DNA from: Candidatus Cloacimonadota bacterium
Lineage (GTDB): Bacteria > Cloacimonadota > Cloacimonadia > JGIOTU-2
Reading direction: 5' to 3'
NCBI GenBank assembly: GCA_023129415.1
Contig: JAGMCF010000060.1
Coordinates: 1-44,466, forward strand
DNA length: 44,466 nucleotides
Shown in pieces: positions 8,050 to 18,007 of this stretch (the stretch's first letter is position 1; every line of letters begins with the position of its first letter). The notes under the pieces were generated by a model, which saw nothing but the letters and a program-made list of their open reading frames with translations, was not told the origin of the DNA and made no database searches. Both the position numbers and the translations under genes were made by a program.

Positions 8050-9171
8050 TTATGAAATTTTTGAAGCAATAGCTTCTGCCATTTCAATTGTAGAAGAATT
8101 TCCACCCATATCATAAGTTCTTATTTTACTTTCCTGAATGGTTTCTGCTATTGCACCTTCAAGCTTGTTTGCCAATTCTTTTTCGTTTAAATAGTCCAGC
8201 ATCATTTTGATGCTTAAAATCATAGCTGTTGGATTTACCTTAAATTGTCCAGCATATTTAGGAGCACTACCATGGGTTGGTTCAAAAAGAGCAAAATTAT
8301 CACCAATATTGCCACTTGATGCAAATCCCAAGCCGCCCACTAATTGAGCACAAAGATCTGAAATAATATCTCCAAACATATTTGAAGTAACAAGCACAGA
8401 ATATTTCTGAGGATTTTTTATAAGCCACATTGCCATTGCATCAACATTAACTTCCCATAATTGAATATATGGATATTCTTTTGCAACTTTTCTTGCCTCT
8501 CTTAGCATAAGACCGCTTGTTTCTCTAATTACATTTGGTTTTTCAATTACTGTAACAGAAGAGAAATTATGTTCATCAGCATATTTGAATGCAGCCTTAA
8601 CAATTCTTTTACAAGCATCACGAGAAAATATTCTACAAGAAAGTGCTAAATCATTCTGGTTTACATTAATAAATTTTTTCATTTTGGGGTGCGTTTTTAT
8701 CAAAGCTTGATATATTTCATCTGGAACAGGATGATATTCAATGCCAGAATATAGACCCTCAGTATTCTCTCTGAAAACGATTAGATTAATATCTTCCCTA
8801 TAAACTAATGGATTTCCCGGATATGCCTTGCACGGTCTCTGATTGATATAGAGATCAAATATTTGTCTTAGACGGACGATAGGGCTTGAATATATATATC
8901 CTTTGTTTTGTAATTCAGGAATTAGTTCTTTTGCTGCTTCTTCCTTTGGCTTTGAAGTGATAGCACCAAATAAGGCACAATCAACAGTTTTTAACATCTC
9001 AATTGTTCGTTCTGGCAAAGGGTCACCTTCTTTACACCAGAATTCCCATCCAACATCACCAGGTATATATTCTGCAGCTAATTTAATTTTATTAAGAATA
9101 ATTTTTCCTGCTTCCATTACATCATTACCAACACCATCACCTGGAAGCCAGGCAATTCTATGCTTGCTCAT
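8050..9171 (-). CDS. Isocitrate dehydrogenase (isocitrate/isopropylmalate family)
   Basis: 373-residue beta-decarboxylating dehydrogenase, probably isocitrate to 2-oxoglutarate. Visible sites: substrate loop SSPIVRLRQIFDLYINQRP (95-113), catalytic Tyr about 141 (RENTEGLYSG), Lys about 211 (IEKPN), and metal-binding Asp 244, 268 and 272. The cofactor loop HGSAPKYAGQFKVNP (300-314) keeps the Lys-Tyr pair and following Val that bind the NADP 2'-phosphate in E. coli Icd, so NADP use is plausible. The HGxAPKYAG..KVNP pattern favours isocitrate over isopropylmalate dehydrogenase. It is shorter than E. coli Icd, as in archaeal or mitochondrial forms. It starts 10 bp after greA ends, in the same operon. 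Confidence 0.85.
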   Translation of the reverse strand: MSKHRIAWLPGDGVGNDVMEAGKIILNKIKLAAEYIPGDVGWEFWCKEGDPLPERTIEMLKTVDCALFGAITSKPKEEAAKELIPELQNKGYIYSSPIVRLRQIFDLYINQRPCKAYPGNPLVYREDINLIVFRENTEGLYSGIEYHPVPDEIYQALIKTHPKMKKFINVNQNDLALSCRIFSRDACKRIVKAAFKYADEHNFSSVTVIEKPNVIRETSGLMLREARKVAKEYPYIQLWEVNVDAMAMWLIKNPQKYSVLVTSNMFGDIISDLCAQLVGGLGFASSGNIGDNFALFEPTHGSAPKYAGQFKVNPTAMILSIKMMLDYLNEKELANKLEGAIAETIQESKIRTYDMGGNSSTIEMAEAIASKIS

Positions 9172-9181
9172 TATTGTCCAC

Positions 9182-9658
9182 CTAATATTTTATACTGATT
9201 ATTTTATACTTTATAATGCTTGCTGGTGCTTTTACTTTTACTTCCTCACCTACTTTTTTCCCTAATAATGCTTTTGCTATTGGTGAATTACAAGAGATTT
9301 TTCTAATATTATTTTCTTTGCCTGTTTCATCTTCACCCACAACCTTATAAATAACATATTTGTTTTTATTTAAGTCAAACAATTCAACTATTGCACCAAA
9401 TCTAACTTCGTTTTTGTTAACCATATCCGGATAAATGATTTTCAGGATTGAAACTTTATGTTGAATTTTAGAAATTTCAGCTTCAATAAATCGTTGCCTT
9501 TCTTTAGCTGCATGGTATTCAGCATTCTCGCTCAGATCTCCAAATTGACGAGCGATAGCAATTTGCTCAATTACATCAGGTCGCTCTTCTTGGATTAGAT
9601 GTTGTAATTTGGACTTTAACTTTTCAAGTCCTTGTTTTGAGATATATTCGTAAGTCAT
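9182..9658 (-). CDS. greA: Transcription elongation factor GreA
   Basis: Rescues backtracked RNA polymerase by stimulating cleavage of the RNA 3' end. 158 residues, standard length. An N-terminal antiparallel coiled coil (about 1-75) carries the tip FGDLSENAEY, with the functional acidic residues Asp41 and Glu44. The C-terminal FKBP-like domain contains SPIAKALLGKKVGEEVKVKAP. The start codon overlaps the stop of the upstream helical-repeat gene by one base (TAATG), showing coupled translation; the isocitrate dehydrogenase gene follows after 10 bp. Confidence 0.96.
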   Translation of the reverse strand: MTYEYISKQGLEKLKSKLQHLIQEERPDVIEQIAIARQFGDLSENAEYHAAKERQRFIEAEISKIQHKVSILKIIYPDMVNKNEVRFGAIVELFDLNKNKYVIYKVVGEDETGKENNIRKISCNSPIAKALLGKKVGEEVKVKAPASIIKYKIISIKY

Positions 9659-10473
9659 TATTTTTTCTTAATTTTTGCAATATTTTTGTTCGCTATTGCT
9701 GCTGCCTTCTTTATTCTAATATTACCACTTTTATCCCATTTTTCAATAAGTTGTCTAATAATTTTTGTATCTTCACTCACAGCAGAAGCTAAAATCTCAA
9801 TAAAATTTGGATTATAAGTAGATTGATAACTACTATAAATCTCATGATATAAGTCAGAATTTACCGTGAAAATCCTTTTTAATAATTTTATATTACCGGC
9901 ACGAATTGCATGATTTTCTGAATTCCAGAAGGGCTCACCTCTTTCGAAAACATCTCTTGCTTTTTCTTTGTTAACTTTGATATAATTACTTAAAATTTTA
10001 AATATATTTTCTATTATATTATCATTAGTATTAAATCTTAGCCAATCAATGAGTGCATTAATATATTTTTCTGGATATTTCTTCAATAATGGGAAGAAAA
10101 TATTATCAAATATTTTTTTTAAAGAACTTTCATCTTTAGTTTCTTTAACTAAATCTTTTAACATCTGGTCATATTTGCCAGGGTTTCTAAGAGCAGTTTT
10201 TTGGATAATTATATTGAATAATTTTTTTCCTATATCACCTTTATTCTTTTGTATGAATTGTAGAAAATCAATAAATTGATCTGGTTTTCGTGAAATTATC
10301 TTTGCTAATTCTTTTGCAACAAATGTAGTTACATACTGAGGAATTTCTCCATTAATCCGTTCTGGATATGCGTTATATATGATTTCAAAATCATAATCAT
10401 TATCTGGAATTTTAGTATTTAGAAAATCTTTACAGTCCTTTTTTATTCTTTGTTGCCAATCATAAGATATCAT
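9658..10473 (-). CDS. Helical-repeat (HEAT-like) protein of unknown function
   Basis: 271 residues that I do not recognise. The sequence is almost wholly predicted helix, with repeated paired-helix stretches (for example KKIFDNIFFPLLKKYPEKYINALIDWLRFN and NIIENIFKILSNYIKVNKEKARDVFERG) like a HEAT or ARM solenoid. A very basic tail (IKKAAAIANKNIAKIKKK) could touch nucleic acid. There is no signal peptide, so it is probably cytoplasmic. It is the first gene of a tightly coupled operon with greA, which hints at a housekeeping role. A DNA-glycosylase-like ALK fold is one possibility but no catalytic motif supports it. Confidence 0.6.
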   Translation of the reverse strand: MISYDWQQRIKKDCKDFLNTKIPDNDYDFEIIYNAYPERINGEIPQYVTTFVAKELAKIISRKPDQFIDFLQFIQKNKGDIGKKLFNIIIQKTALRNPGKYDQMLKDLVKETKDESSLKKIFDNIFFPLLKKYPEKYINALIDWLRFNTNDNIIENIFKILSNYIKVNKEKARDVFERGEPFWNSENHAIRAGNIKLLKRIFTVNSDLYHEIYSSYQSTYNPNFIEILASAVSEDTKIIRQLIEKWDKSGNIRIKKAAAIANKNIAKIKKK

Positions 10474-10509
10474 ATAAAATACCTTTCTCCTATATGCTTA
10501 TTGAACTTG

Positions 10510-10545
10510 TTGAATCAGTTGAATCAGTTGAATCAGTTGAATCAG
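10510..10545. repeat. Four exact tandem copies of TTGAATCAG
   Basis: Unit length 9 bp, copies at 10510, 10519, 10528 and 10537, flanked by a degenerate copy (10501-10509) and TTCAA. It lies between the end of the S8 protease gene and the start of the helical-repeat gene. Copy number probably varies between strains through slippage. Confidence 0.9.
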
Positions 10546-10563
10546 TTCAACCCAATACGCTTC

Positions 10564-13500
10564 TTATCTAATAATCCCAATTTTACCTTTTTTAATTTTG
10601 TCGTTATATTTTATCAAATAAAAATAAATCCCAGATGCAACTTTTTTTTCTGAAGAGTTGCAAAGATTCCATTCTGCAGTATTGTATCCTTCTGTAAGAT
10701 TGGAAGTAGTAATTTTTTTCACAGGTTCTCCAGCAAAATTATAGATATATATATCAGCTTTGCCAGAGGTGGGTAGGTTTTGGAAATATAGTTTATTTTG
10801 GTTTGCCAGGACAGGATTGGGGAATACTTGAACAGCATCTAAATTTTGGATAGGTATTGAGATTTTTACAAAATTTTTTCCAGGTAGAATTATGTTTCCT
10901 GCCAGATCTTCTATATTGTAGATTTTAATGAAATATGACTTACCTATTGGTTTCAATGGTTTTGAAAGTTTAATAATAACATTGTTATTATCATAAGTAA
11001 GATTAGTAATTTCATATCCTTCTACATCATCGGGAAAGATCAATTCATAGTTATCTATATTAATTGCTGAAGATTCCTTAATGCTTTCGCTGAATGTAAT
11101 TTGTATTTCCTTTTTAGTTAGATATGTACATTCTTCAATAAAGGGTCTGTTAACATCTTCTTCAAAAGTGAATGTAGTTATTGTATCGGACATAGGTGTA
11201 TGATAAAAACCTTCAAAGCTTTGGATTTTTATTGTATATGGAGAGTTTGCTTCGCTGAATAAATTGCTAAAACCTAATAGGATTCTTTTCCCACTCTGAC
11301 CCAGAACAGCAGACTCTGGATATCCAAAGTTTTCAATTTTATAGTTCGCTATATTCAAACAAGATTCATTCAAGGGTCTAGTAAAATCAAGTTGCAATGA
11401 GTTTAGAGAGATCATTTTTATAGAATCAAGTATTGGTGGGTCAGTAGGAACTGCTAATTTTTTTAATGTCTTATAGCTTTCATTTTTATTTTTTTTTGCA
11501 GAAGCCTGGTAAAAATAAAAACTATCCGCAAATACGCTTGTATCAATAAATGTATTGATTGTATCATCAAGAGAAAATGATATTGAATCAAATGATGAGG
11601 TGCGATAGATTTTGTATGAATTTATATCAGTGATAGAACGCCAGCTTAATCTAACAGAGCTTTTATTAATAGGTATTGCTCTAAAATTTTGTGGAGCTGG
11701 TTCTTTCATTTCATTCGGATAATGATATAAAACCAAACGGAGGGAATCTTGCACATCATATTGATTGAAAGCAACTTCTGCAATACCATCATTATCTATG
11801 TCTAAAGAAACTGGATAAAAAGAACGATACGAATTACCAACCCAAACTGGCTTAAGCTTCCCATACTGCAGTTTATAAATGTAAATATCAGGTGAAGCTG
11901 CAATGATTATTTCATCACCGTTATCATTATCTGGGTCTAAATCAGCAATACAAATTCCATTCTTTGATGATACCCCGGAAATCTCTGTATAATCTATCAT
12001 TTCATACTGGTCATCACCTGTAGAACCAAAGACAGAATAAAACCATACTTGTTTATTAGGATTTATAATATCTTCGTTATAGCCACCTACAATAAACTCA
12101 TTTTTACCATCTCCATCAAAATCTCCAATTCCATTATGGTATGCATTAAAAATTGGGATAGATAAGGTATCTACAAGTTCAATTATAAAATTAGAAGTGT
12201 CTTTCACTTCATAAATAAGAATATCGCCATCAATGTCAGAAAGCAAAATATCCAATTTTTCATCATCATCTAAATATCCAAATTGGATATGTGGAGTAAG
12301 TTGATTTTTTGAATATGTATGAGTTTTGTTTAATAGCCAACAATCATCATAGACAAAATTATTATTTATTCTGGTATAAATTCTATAAGCCGTTTTCTGA
12401 GAATCAAGTATTGTATTTACTAATAATTCATCAGTACCGTTACCATTTAAATCTTGAAATGTACAACCGTATAATCCTCCAATACCTCTTTTCCCAAAGA
12501 TGAAACTATTCGGAAAAGTATCCTCAGAAGTAGCCTCATAAATAAGTATTGAATCTCCGATATTACCCAGTATTTCATATTTTCCGTCACCATTACTATC
12601 GCCAATACTCCAGGGCTGAAATTCAACAGGTATAGTATATTTAACAATTAGGTCATTATTATTTTTTTCACAAAACTTTATCTGCCCGTAAGTACCTTCT
12701 TCTGGGAATTCCATAAATACTAATTCTTTCTTCCCATTATTATTTATATCATAATTATTTGGGCATAAATATCCTGCATTTGGATATTCTAATAACTTTT
12801 CAAACCCACTTGTTTCAATTGATGAATTATCAATATGTATTGAATCCTGAAAGACTTCAGTTATATTACACAACCCAGATTTATTAGTGATTTCAATAGA
12901 GAATGAAAGCTGTGTATCAGGCAAATCCTCGGGTAGCTTAAGAGAAGCAATTCTTGAAAATTTATTTTCAATAATAAAGAAACTATCAACATCTGGAGAA
13001 AAACAATTAGCTTTAAATCTTACAGGTTCATCAGTAATAGTTAAAATATAGTAATTCTCTTTATCAAAATTATAACGGTTGCTAACTAATGTAGTATTTT
13101 CAATAAATTCAGGAGGGGATTTGTCTATACTAATTTTTATTATATCTATGAAGCTATTTCCATTAATGTCTTTAACGGATAAGCGAAGATAATAGGTTGT
13201 ATCTGAAAGACCAGCAGTATTAAATAATGCTAATGTGTCATTTATAATAATATTGTTGTGATATATTGGTGCTGGATTATGAGTAGCAATATCCATCCAA
13301 TCATTTTCCTCAGGATTTGGTTTATCGGTAAATGTTACTGTATAATGAAAGAATTCAGGACAGTAAGCTGAACCAGTAATTGGAAAATTTTGATAGAATC
13401 CATCATCATATTCTGGAAAGGATATTTTTGCTTCAGGTTGGTTGCCAATTGTTGAATTAATGAGGAGTTTTTCAATATTTATAATTCCATAACCGAACTG

Positions 13501-14742
13501 ATTATCATATCCTTTGTCTCCAAGATCATCACATGAATGTTTAAGCAAATCATTGATCTTCTCATTAGTTAGCAATGGATTTTGTGATAGAAGAAGTGCC
13601 ACAGCACCAGCTACAAAAGGAGCAGACATAGATGTCCCACTTTCTCCTCTATAATCATTATTTAAATAAGTACTTAGAATATCAAGTCCGGGAGCACATA
13701 GGTCGATTCCTTCTCCATAACTTGAAAAGGAACATAAAGAAAGGTCTTCATCAACTGCAGTAACAGATATTGTATTATCTAAGGCAGCAGGATATAACAA
13801 TCCGACCCCAGCTTCATTTCCAGCAGATGCAATAATTACTACTCCCATTTCAAAAGCATACTGGCAAACATCTCGAATTACAGGAGATAGTTCTGTATCA
13901 CCCCAACTAATAGTTATTATCTGAGCACCATTATCAGCAGCATAAATTATTGCAGAAGACACATCATCATCTTCAAGATAACCACCGGCAGTTGTGCAAA
14001 ATCCAGCACGAATGTTCATTATTTTACAAAACCAGGAAACTCCTGCAATCCCAATATTATTATTAGTCTGGGCTCCCATAATACCCGCACAATGAGTGCC
14101 ATGACCAAGGTCATCCATTGGGTCATTGTCTCTCTCTCTGCAATCTCCAAGAGCATCTAAAATTTCAGTATCAGTGAAATCCCAACCCTGCCAGTCATCG
14201 ACAAACCCATTGTTATCATCATCAATTCCATTATCAGGGATTTCGTTAAGATTTATCCATATATTGTTTCTCAAATCAGGATGATTATAATCAACACCAG
14301 AATCAATTAAACCAATTATAACTTGTTCATTGCCTTTTTGGATTTCCCAGGCTTTATTAGCTTTTATAGCTTCTAAACCCCACTTTTGATCATAGTATCT
14401 TGGATCATTGGGTGTAATAGATAGCAGCTTATTAAGATAATTTGGGTGAGTATAAATGATTTCAGATTTTGTATTAGCTAAATTTTCAAATTCTTCAAAA
14501 TCAATTTCTTTCTCACATAAAATATGATATATATAAAACCCTTTGTCTTCAAGAATCGAGGTGATTTTTTTTACATTGTATTTAACAATAGCATTATCAA
14601 AATCAGATATTCCAGTTAATGAATTCTTTGACTCAGCCTTTTGGGAAAACCGAACAATGATTTCTCTATTTGATACAAGTTGAGCTTGCAATAAGGTTGA
14701 TAAAAGAATACATAGAAAAAATGCAAAAATTAACTTCTTCAT
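10564..14742 (-). CDS. Secreted S8 (subtilisin-family) protease with FG-GAP repeats and T9SS tail
   Basis: About 1392 residues from the preferred start at 14742 (MKKLIFAFFLCILLSTLLQAQ, a signal peptide); an in-frame upstream ATG at 14766 would put eight residues in front of it. A short propeptide precedes the subtilisin catalytic domain, with Asp147 (LIDSGVDYNHPDL), His214 (GHGTHCAG) and Ser371 (GTSMSAPFVAG). A region of FG-GAP/VCBS-like units follows (DINNNGKKELVF, DSNGDGKYEIL, DLNGNGTDELL, DGDGKNEFIV, DIDNDGIAEVAF), typical of a beta-propeller. Then come a fibronectin-III domain (PQNFRAIPINKSSVRLSWRS) and Ig-like strands. The end is a T9SS type-A sorting domain (IYNFAGEPVKKI...SGIYFYLIKYNDKIKKGKIGIIR). 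Likely an exported surface protease; the substrate is unknown. The PorV-like gene lies immediately upstream. Confidence 0.92.
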   Translation of the reverse strand: MKKLIFAFFLCILLSTLLQAQLVSNREIIVRFSQKAESKNSLTGISDFDNAIVKYNVKKITSILEDKGFYIYHILCEKEIDFEEFENLANTKSEIIYTHPNYLNKLLSITPNDPRYYDQKWGLEAIKANKAWEIQKGNEQVIIGLIDSGVDYNHPDLRNNIWINLNEIPDNGIDDDNNGFVDDWQGWDFTDTEILDALGDCRERDNDPMDDLGHGTHCAGIMGAQTNNNIGIAGVSWFCKIMNIRAGFCTTAGGYLEDDDVSSAIIYAADNGAQIITISWGDTELSPVIRDVCQYAFEMGVVIIASAGNEAGVGLLYPAALDNTISVTAVDEDLSLCSFSSYGEGIDLCAPGLDILSTYLNNDYRGESGTSMSAPFVAGAVALLLSQNPLLTNEKINDLLKHSCDDLGDKGYDNQFGYGIINIEKLLINSTIGNQPEAKISFPEYDDGFYQNFPITGSAYCPEFFHYTVTFTDKPNPEENDWMDIATHNPAPIYHNNIIINDTLALFNTAGLSDTTYYLRLSVKDINGNSFIDIIKISIDKSPPEFIENTTLVSNRYNFDKENYYILTITDEPVRFKANCFSPDVDSFFIIENKFSRIASLKLPEDLPDTQLSFSIEITNKSGLCNITEVFQDSIHIDNSSIETSGFEKLLEYPNAGYLCPNNYDINNNGKKELVFMEFPEEGTYGQIKFCEKNNNDLIVKYTIPVEFQPWSIGDSNGDGKYEILGNIGDSILIYEATSEDTFPNSFIFGKRGIGGLYGCTFQDLNGNGTDELLVNTILDSQKTAYRIYTRINNNFVYDDCWLLNKTHTYSKNQLTPHIQFGYLDDDEKLDILLSDIDGDILIYEVKDTSNFIIELVDTLSIPIFNAYHNGIGDFDGDGKNEFIVGGYNEDIINPNKQVWFYSVFGSTGDDQYEMIDYTEISGVSSKNGICIADLDPDNDNGDEIIIAASPDIYIYKLQYGKLKPVWVGNSYRSFYPVSLDIDNDGIAEVAFNQYDVQDSLRLVLYHYPNEMKEPAPQNFRAIPINKSSVRLSWRSITDINSYKIYRTSSFDSISFSLDDTINTFIDTSVFADSFYFYQASAKKNKNESYKTLKKLAVPTDPPILDSIKMISLNSLQLDFTRPLNESCLNIANYKIENFGYPESAVLGQSGKRILLGFSNLFSEANSPYTIKIQSFEGFYHTPMSDTITTFTFEEDVNRPFIEECTYLTKKEIQITFSESIKESSAINIDNYELIFPDDVEGYEITNLTYDNNNVIIKLSKPLKPIGKSYFIKIYNIEDLAGNIILPGKNFVKISIPIQNLDAVQVFPNPVLANQNKLYFQNLPTSGKADIYIYNFAGEPVKKITTSNLTEGYNTAEWNLCNSSEKKVASGIYFYLIKYNDKIKKGKIGIIR

Positions 14743-14885
14743 ATAATTCCTTGTAAAGAATAGCACGCAGAAGAACGCGGACTAAAGACCCTGAAGAACA
14801 CAGAAAATTATATTATGAATTAAAAGGAAAAAATATTTATCAGCGTTTTTTTGTTAGATCTGTATTTTTCTGCGTCGAATTAAAA

Positions 14886-15791
14886 TCAAAAAAAATCATA
14901 AGATATAGAAAGACGATGTACATTCCCAAGATCACTTTGAAATGGGGTAAAAGAATAATCAAATTTGTAATGGTTTATTTTAATACCAAGACCTGTAGAA
15001 AAATCCTCTTCATCATAATTTACTTTGTATCCTAAACGAGTATAAATAGCTTCTCCAAATGCATATTCAAAACCCAAATTTAATTTTATATCCTCGTTTT
15101 CATATTTTATTAGGTCAGACGAAATAGATAACTTTGACTGTTTTGAGATATTTAATTCTTGGCAAGTGCCAATTTTGTAGGATAATGGAAATTCTATTCT
15201 TTCGTTATCCATTTTAGTAGAGAGCCCAATATTTTGTAGAACAAACGCCAAGTTCAAGCCTTTGATAAACGAGTCGTATATTACACCTAAATCTGTTCCA
15301 AATCCAAGAGAAGATTCTGTATCAATTTTTTCATATACAATTTTGAGATTTGAACCAAAAGAAAAATAGGGAGAAATACGCATAGCATAATTACCTGCAA
15401 TGACAATATCAATTGGATGATATTCTCCAATGATATTACCAACCCCATCAGTTTTATCTAATTTACCATAATTAAGATAAACAATTCCCAATCCATAGCT
15501 TTTATTACCCCTTTTTACTATAAGAGAAGCATTCTCAATTTTATTATCAAATAGATAACTATTATGGCAGAAACAAAAATTGGAGTATTGACTTATCTGC
15601 ACAGCAGCAGGATTATACCAGAAAATAGTTGCATCTCCAGAAGTTGCTGAGACAGCCTCACCTTTTCCTGTCATACTTGCACTGTTGCCAACATTTAGAA
15701 TTAGAAAACCATTCTCCTGTAAATTAGATTGTGAATAACATATTGAAGATGATATAAGTAAAAAAAATATAAATAAAGTTAATTTTTTCAT
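14886..15791 (-). CDS. PorV/PorQ-family outer-membrane protein
   Basis: 301 residues with a signal peptide (MKKLTLFIFFLLISSSICYSQ), then alternating beta-strands to an aromatic C-terminal strand (VHRLSISYDFF), the shape of an outer-membrane barrel. The N-terminal GNSASMTGKGEAVSATSGDATIFWYNPAAV (about 35-64) is the signature of the PorV/PorQ (UPF0164) family. PorV carries T9SS cargo from the translocon to the attachment complex, and the neighbouring gene encodes a T9SS-tailed protease, so a cargo-shuttle role is reasonable. A general FadL-like porin is the alternative. The 143-bp gap to the protease contains a leader-type repeat. Confidence 0.82.
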   Translation of the reverse strand: MKKLTLFIFFLLISSSICYSQSNLQENGFLILNVGNSASMTGKGEAVSATSGDATIFWYNPAAVQISQYSNFCFCHNSYLFDNKIENASLIVKRGNKSYGLGIVYLNYGKLDKTDGVGNIIGEYHPIDIVIAGNYAMRISPYFSFGSNLKIVYEKIDTESSLGFGTDLGVIYDSFIKGLNLAFVLQNIGLSTKMDNERIEFPLSYKIGTCQELNISKQSKLSISSDLIKYENEDIKLNLGFEYAFGEAIYTRLGYKVNYDEEDFSTGLGIKINHYKFDYSFTPFQSDLGNVHRLSISYDFF

Positions 15792-15894
15792 TAATATATC
15801 CTTTTATAACTCATTACAATTATTTAAAAATCCTCTCATCAATAACAAACAAGAGGATAATAAATTATATAAGTGCGAATTGTTACAAGCTATT

Positions 15895-16089
15895 TTATGC
15901 TAAGATTTCCTCTTCATTACATTTACAAATTTTAACAAGCTCTCTCTTTGGTGCCCATCTTCCATCATTGTGTTTATTACGAATTAATTTGATGACCTTA
16001 ATTTCAGTATTACATATAGGGCATATTTTTTTTGCTTTTCCTTCAGTAGCGTGTGCTAATTTAGCTGCAAATGTTCTTACTTTTTTCAT
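15895..16089 (-). CDS. Small basic protein with possible zinc ribbon
   Basis: 64 residues, unrecognised. A basic N-terminus (MKKVRTFAAKLAHATEGKAKK) leads into CPICNTEIKVIKLIRNK, and a CKC pair lies near the end (VKICKCNEEEILA), so four cysteines could bind one zinc. Many lysines and a conserved-looking RWAPKREL stretch suggest RNA or ribosome contact. The clean ATG with AGGAGATGG in front, and codon use like its neighbours, support a real gene. It stands 104 bp upstream of the PorV-like gene on the same strand. I do not assign a function. Confidence 0.6.
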   Translation of the reverse strand: MKKVRTFAAKLAHATEGKAKKICPICNTEIKVIKLIRNKHNDGRWAPKRELVKICKCNEEEILA

Positions 16090-16404
16090 CTACCATCTCC
16101 TATCAGGATGACATATTCGTGTTTTGATTATTTATGGTGTCAAGTTTTTCAAAAGACACCCAGAAAATTCCATAAGTGACGAATTGAAATTCATCGCTAA
16201 TATAAAGAAATTAGATAAACAAGACTGTTTCCTAAAACATAACCTGTAACTTGAAAGTCATATTTCAACTAAAAAATATTGACAGATGTTATTAATAATA
16301 AATTTTATTTTTATATTCCATTTTACAAAATTCATATTTTTGAATAATCAAAATCAGGAAACTGATATTTTTTCTGACTTGCAGAAGAAAGAGAGGTATT
16401 ATCA
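16090..16404. other. Divergent spacer before malQ
   Basis: AT-rich, with no gene seen. It separates the small zinc-ribbon gene (leftward) from malQ (rightward), so it must hold promoters for both. A TTGACA box stands at 16279-16284, followed by AT-rich sequence; no confident -10 partner is visible. No dispersed hairpin occurs here, unlike most spacers in the window. Confidence 0.4.
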
Positions 16405-17892
16405 ATGAAAATCCAAAGATCAAGCGGGATTTTGCTACATCCAACTTCACTGCCCGGTAAGTATGGTATAGGTGATTTTGGTGAGGAAGCATATAATTTT
16501 GTAGATTTCCTCACAAAAGCCAGGCAGAAACTCTGGCAAATCTTACCTTTAAATTATCCGGGTTCTGGAAATTCTCCATATAATCCTATTTCTGCTTTTG
16601 CTGGGAATCCTCTACTTATAAGTCTTGAAAAACTGAAGGATGATGGTTATCTCGATGAGAAAGACTTATCAAACCTATCAGAATTCAATGCCCAAAAAGT
16701 TGAATTTGAAAAAGTAATTAAATTCAAAAGTAAAATTCTAAAGAAAGCATTCATAAACTTTCAAGCAAGAAAATCCAAGAAAGATAAAGAAAATTTTGAA
16801 AAATTCTGCACAGAAAATAGATATTGGTTAGAAGATTTTGCTTTGTTTGCTTCATTAAGAGATTACTTTAGAAAAATTACCTTTAACAAATGGGATAAGG
16901 AAATCCTCTTAAGAAAGAAAAATGCAATAGAAAAATGGCGAAACAAACTATCAGATGAAATCGCCTTTCATAAATTTATTCAATTTAAGTTTACTTGTCA
17001 ATGGGCAGAACTTAAACTTTATGCAAATAACAAAGGAATAAGAATTATCGGCGATATACCGATTTATGTCTCGTCTGATAGTGCTGATTTCTGGACACAT
17101 AGAGATTTATTTCTTATAGATGAAAAAGGGAATCCGACTGTAGTTGCAGGTACACCACCAGATTGCTTTTCTGAAACAGGTCAATTATGGGGCAACCCGA
17201 TTTACAACTGGGAAAAAATGCAGCAAGACGAATATGGCTGGTGGCAGAGACGAATAAAATATCTTTTCACAATGGTTGATTATGCACGAATTGACCATTT
17301 CATCGGATTTGTCAGATATTGGGCTGTACCTTATGGAGAAAAAACTGCTATCAATGGCAATTGGAGAAAAGGGCCAGGTGAAAAATTCTTTTCTGTGATT
17401 GGGACATCTCTGGGCAAATTGCCTATAATCGCTGAAGACCTGGGAGTAATTACTCCAGAAGTTATTAAACTGAAAGAAAAGTTTGGATTTCCTGGAATGA
17501 AAATCCTGCAGTTTTCATTTGGAGAGAATGATATGCCACCCCATAAATATGAAAAGAATAGCGTTATATATACAGGAACTCACGATAATGATACAACTCT
17601 TGGATGGTTTAGGTATATTGAAAGGTATGAGAAAAAAATCTATAAAAATGTAATTGATTATGTAAACTATGATGGAAGAAATATCTGCTGGGAAATGATA
17701 AAATTGGCTTTTTCCACTCCCTCAAAATGGGCAATCATTCCATTGCAAGACCTTCTTTGCCTTGACTCTGATGCAAGGATGAATACCCCCGGAACTGCAA
17801 TAGGTAACTGGGAGTGGAAATATAAAAAAGAGATGCTAACAGATGAGATTGCAGAAAAATTGGCAGAACTTACTGATGTTACAAATCGGTAA
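16405..17892 (+). CDS. malQ: 4-alpha-glucanotransferase (amylomaltase)
   Basis: Transfers alpha-1,4-glucan segments between maltooligosaccharides and releases glucose; GH77 family. 495 residues, normal for a bacterial MalQ without the long N-terminal domain. It opens on the family start RSSGILLHPTSLPGKYGIGDFG. GDIPIYVSSDSADFW (216-230) and the catalytic residues Asp297 (RIDHFIGF), Glu344 (IAEDLGVI) and Asp396 (GTHDNDT) are all present. It faces the glgM/glgE pair (opposite strand), forming an alpha-glucan island. A strong hairpin follows the stop codon. Confidence 0.96.
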   Translation: MKIQRSSGILLHPTSLPGKYGIGDFGEEAYNFVDFLTKARQKLWQILPLNYPGSGNSPYNPISAFAGNPLLISLEKLKDDGYLDEKDLSNLSEFNAQKVEFEKVIKFKSKILKKAFINFQARKSKKDKENFEKFCTENRYWLEDFALFASLRDYFRKITFNKWDKEILLRKKNAIEKWRNKLSDEIAFHKFIQFKFTCQWAELKLYANNKGIRIIGDIPIYVSSDSADFWTHRDLFLIDEKGNPTVVAGTPPDCFSETGQLWGNPIYNWEKMQQDEYGWWQRRIKYLFTMVDYARIDHFIGFVRYWAVPYGEKTAINGNWRKGPGEKFFSVIGTSLGKLPIIAEDLGVITPEVIKLKEKFGFPGMKILQFSFGENDMPPHKYEKNSVIYTGTHDNDTTLGWFRYIERYEKKIYKNVIDYVNYDGRNICWEMIKLAFSTPSKWAIIPLQDLLCLDSDARMNTPGTAIGNWEWKYKKEMLTDEIAEKLAELTDVTNR

Positions 17893-17899
17893 TACTTCT

Positions 17900-17923
17900 C
17901 TGTCACGGTGTGGCCCGTGACAG
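17900..17923. terminator. Hairpin after malQ, possible terminator
   Basis: A perfect 9-bp stem CTGTCACGG/CCGTGACAG with a 6-nt loop, starting 8 nt after the malQ stop. The 3' side is T-rich (CCTTGTATTTAG) but has no uninterrupted T-run, so efficiency is uncertain. A degenerate TCCC...CGGGA palindrome follows at 17946-17961 between the two converging genes. Confidence 0.5.
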
Positions 17924-18007
17924 CCTTGTATTTAGATTGATTTTATCCCAATATATCGGGAGTGTTAGATCACCAATTTTTTATATAATCACAATACACA
18001 ATACAAA

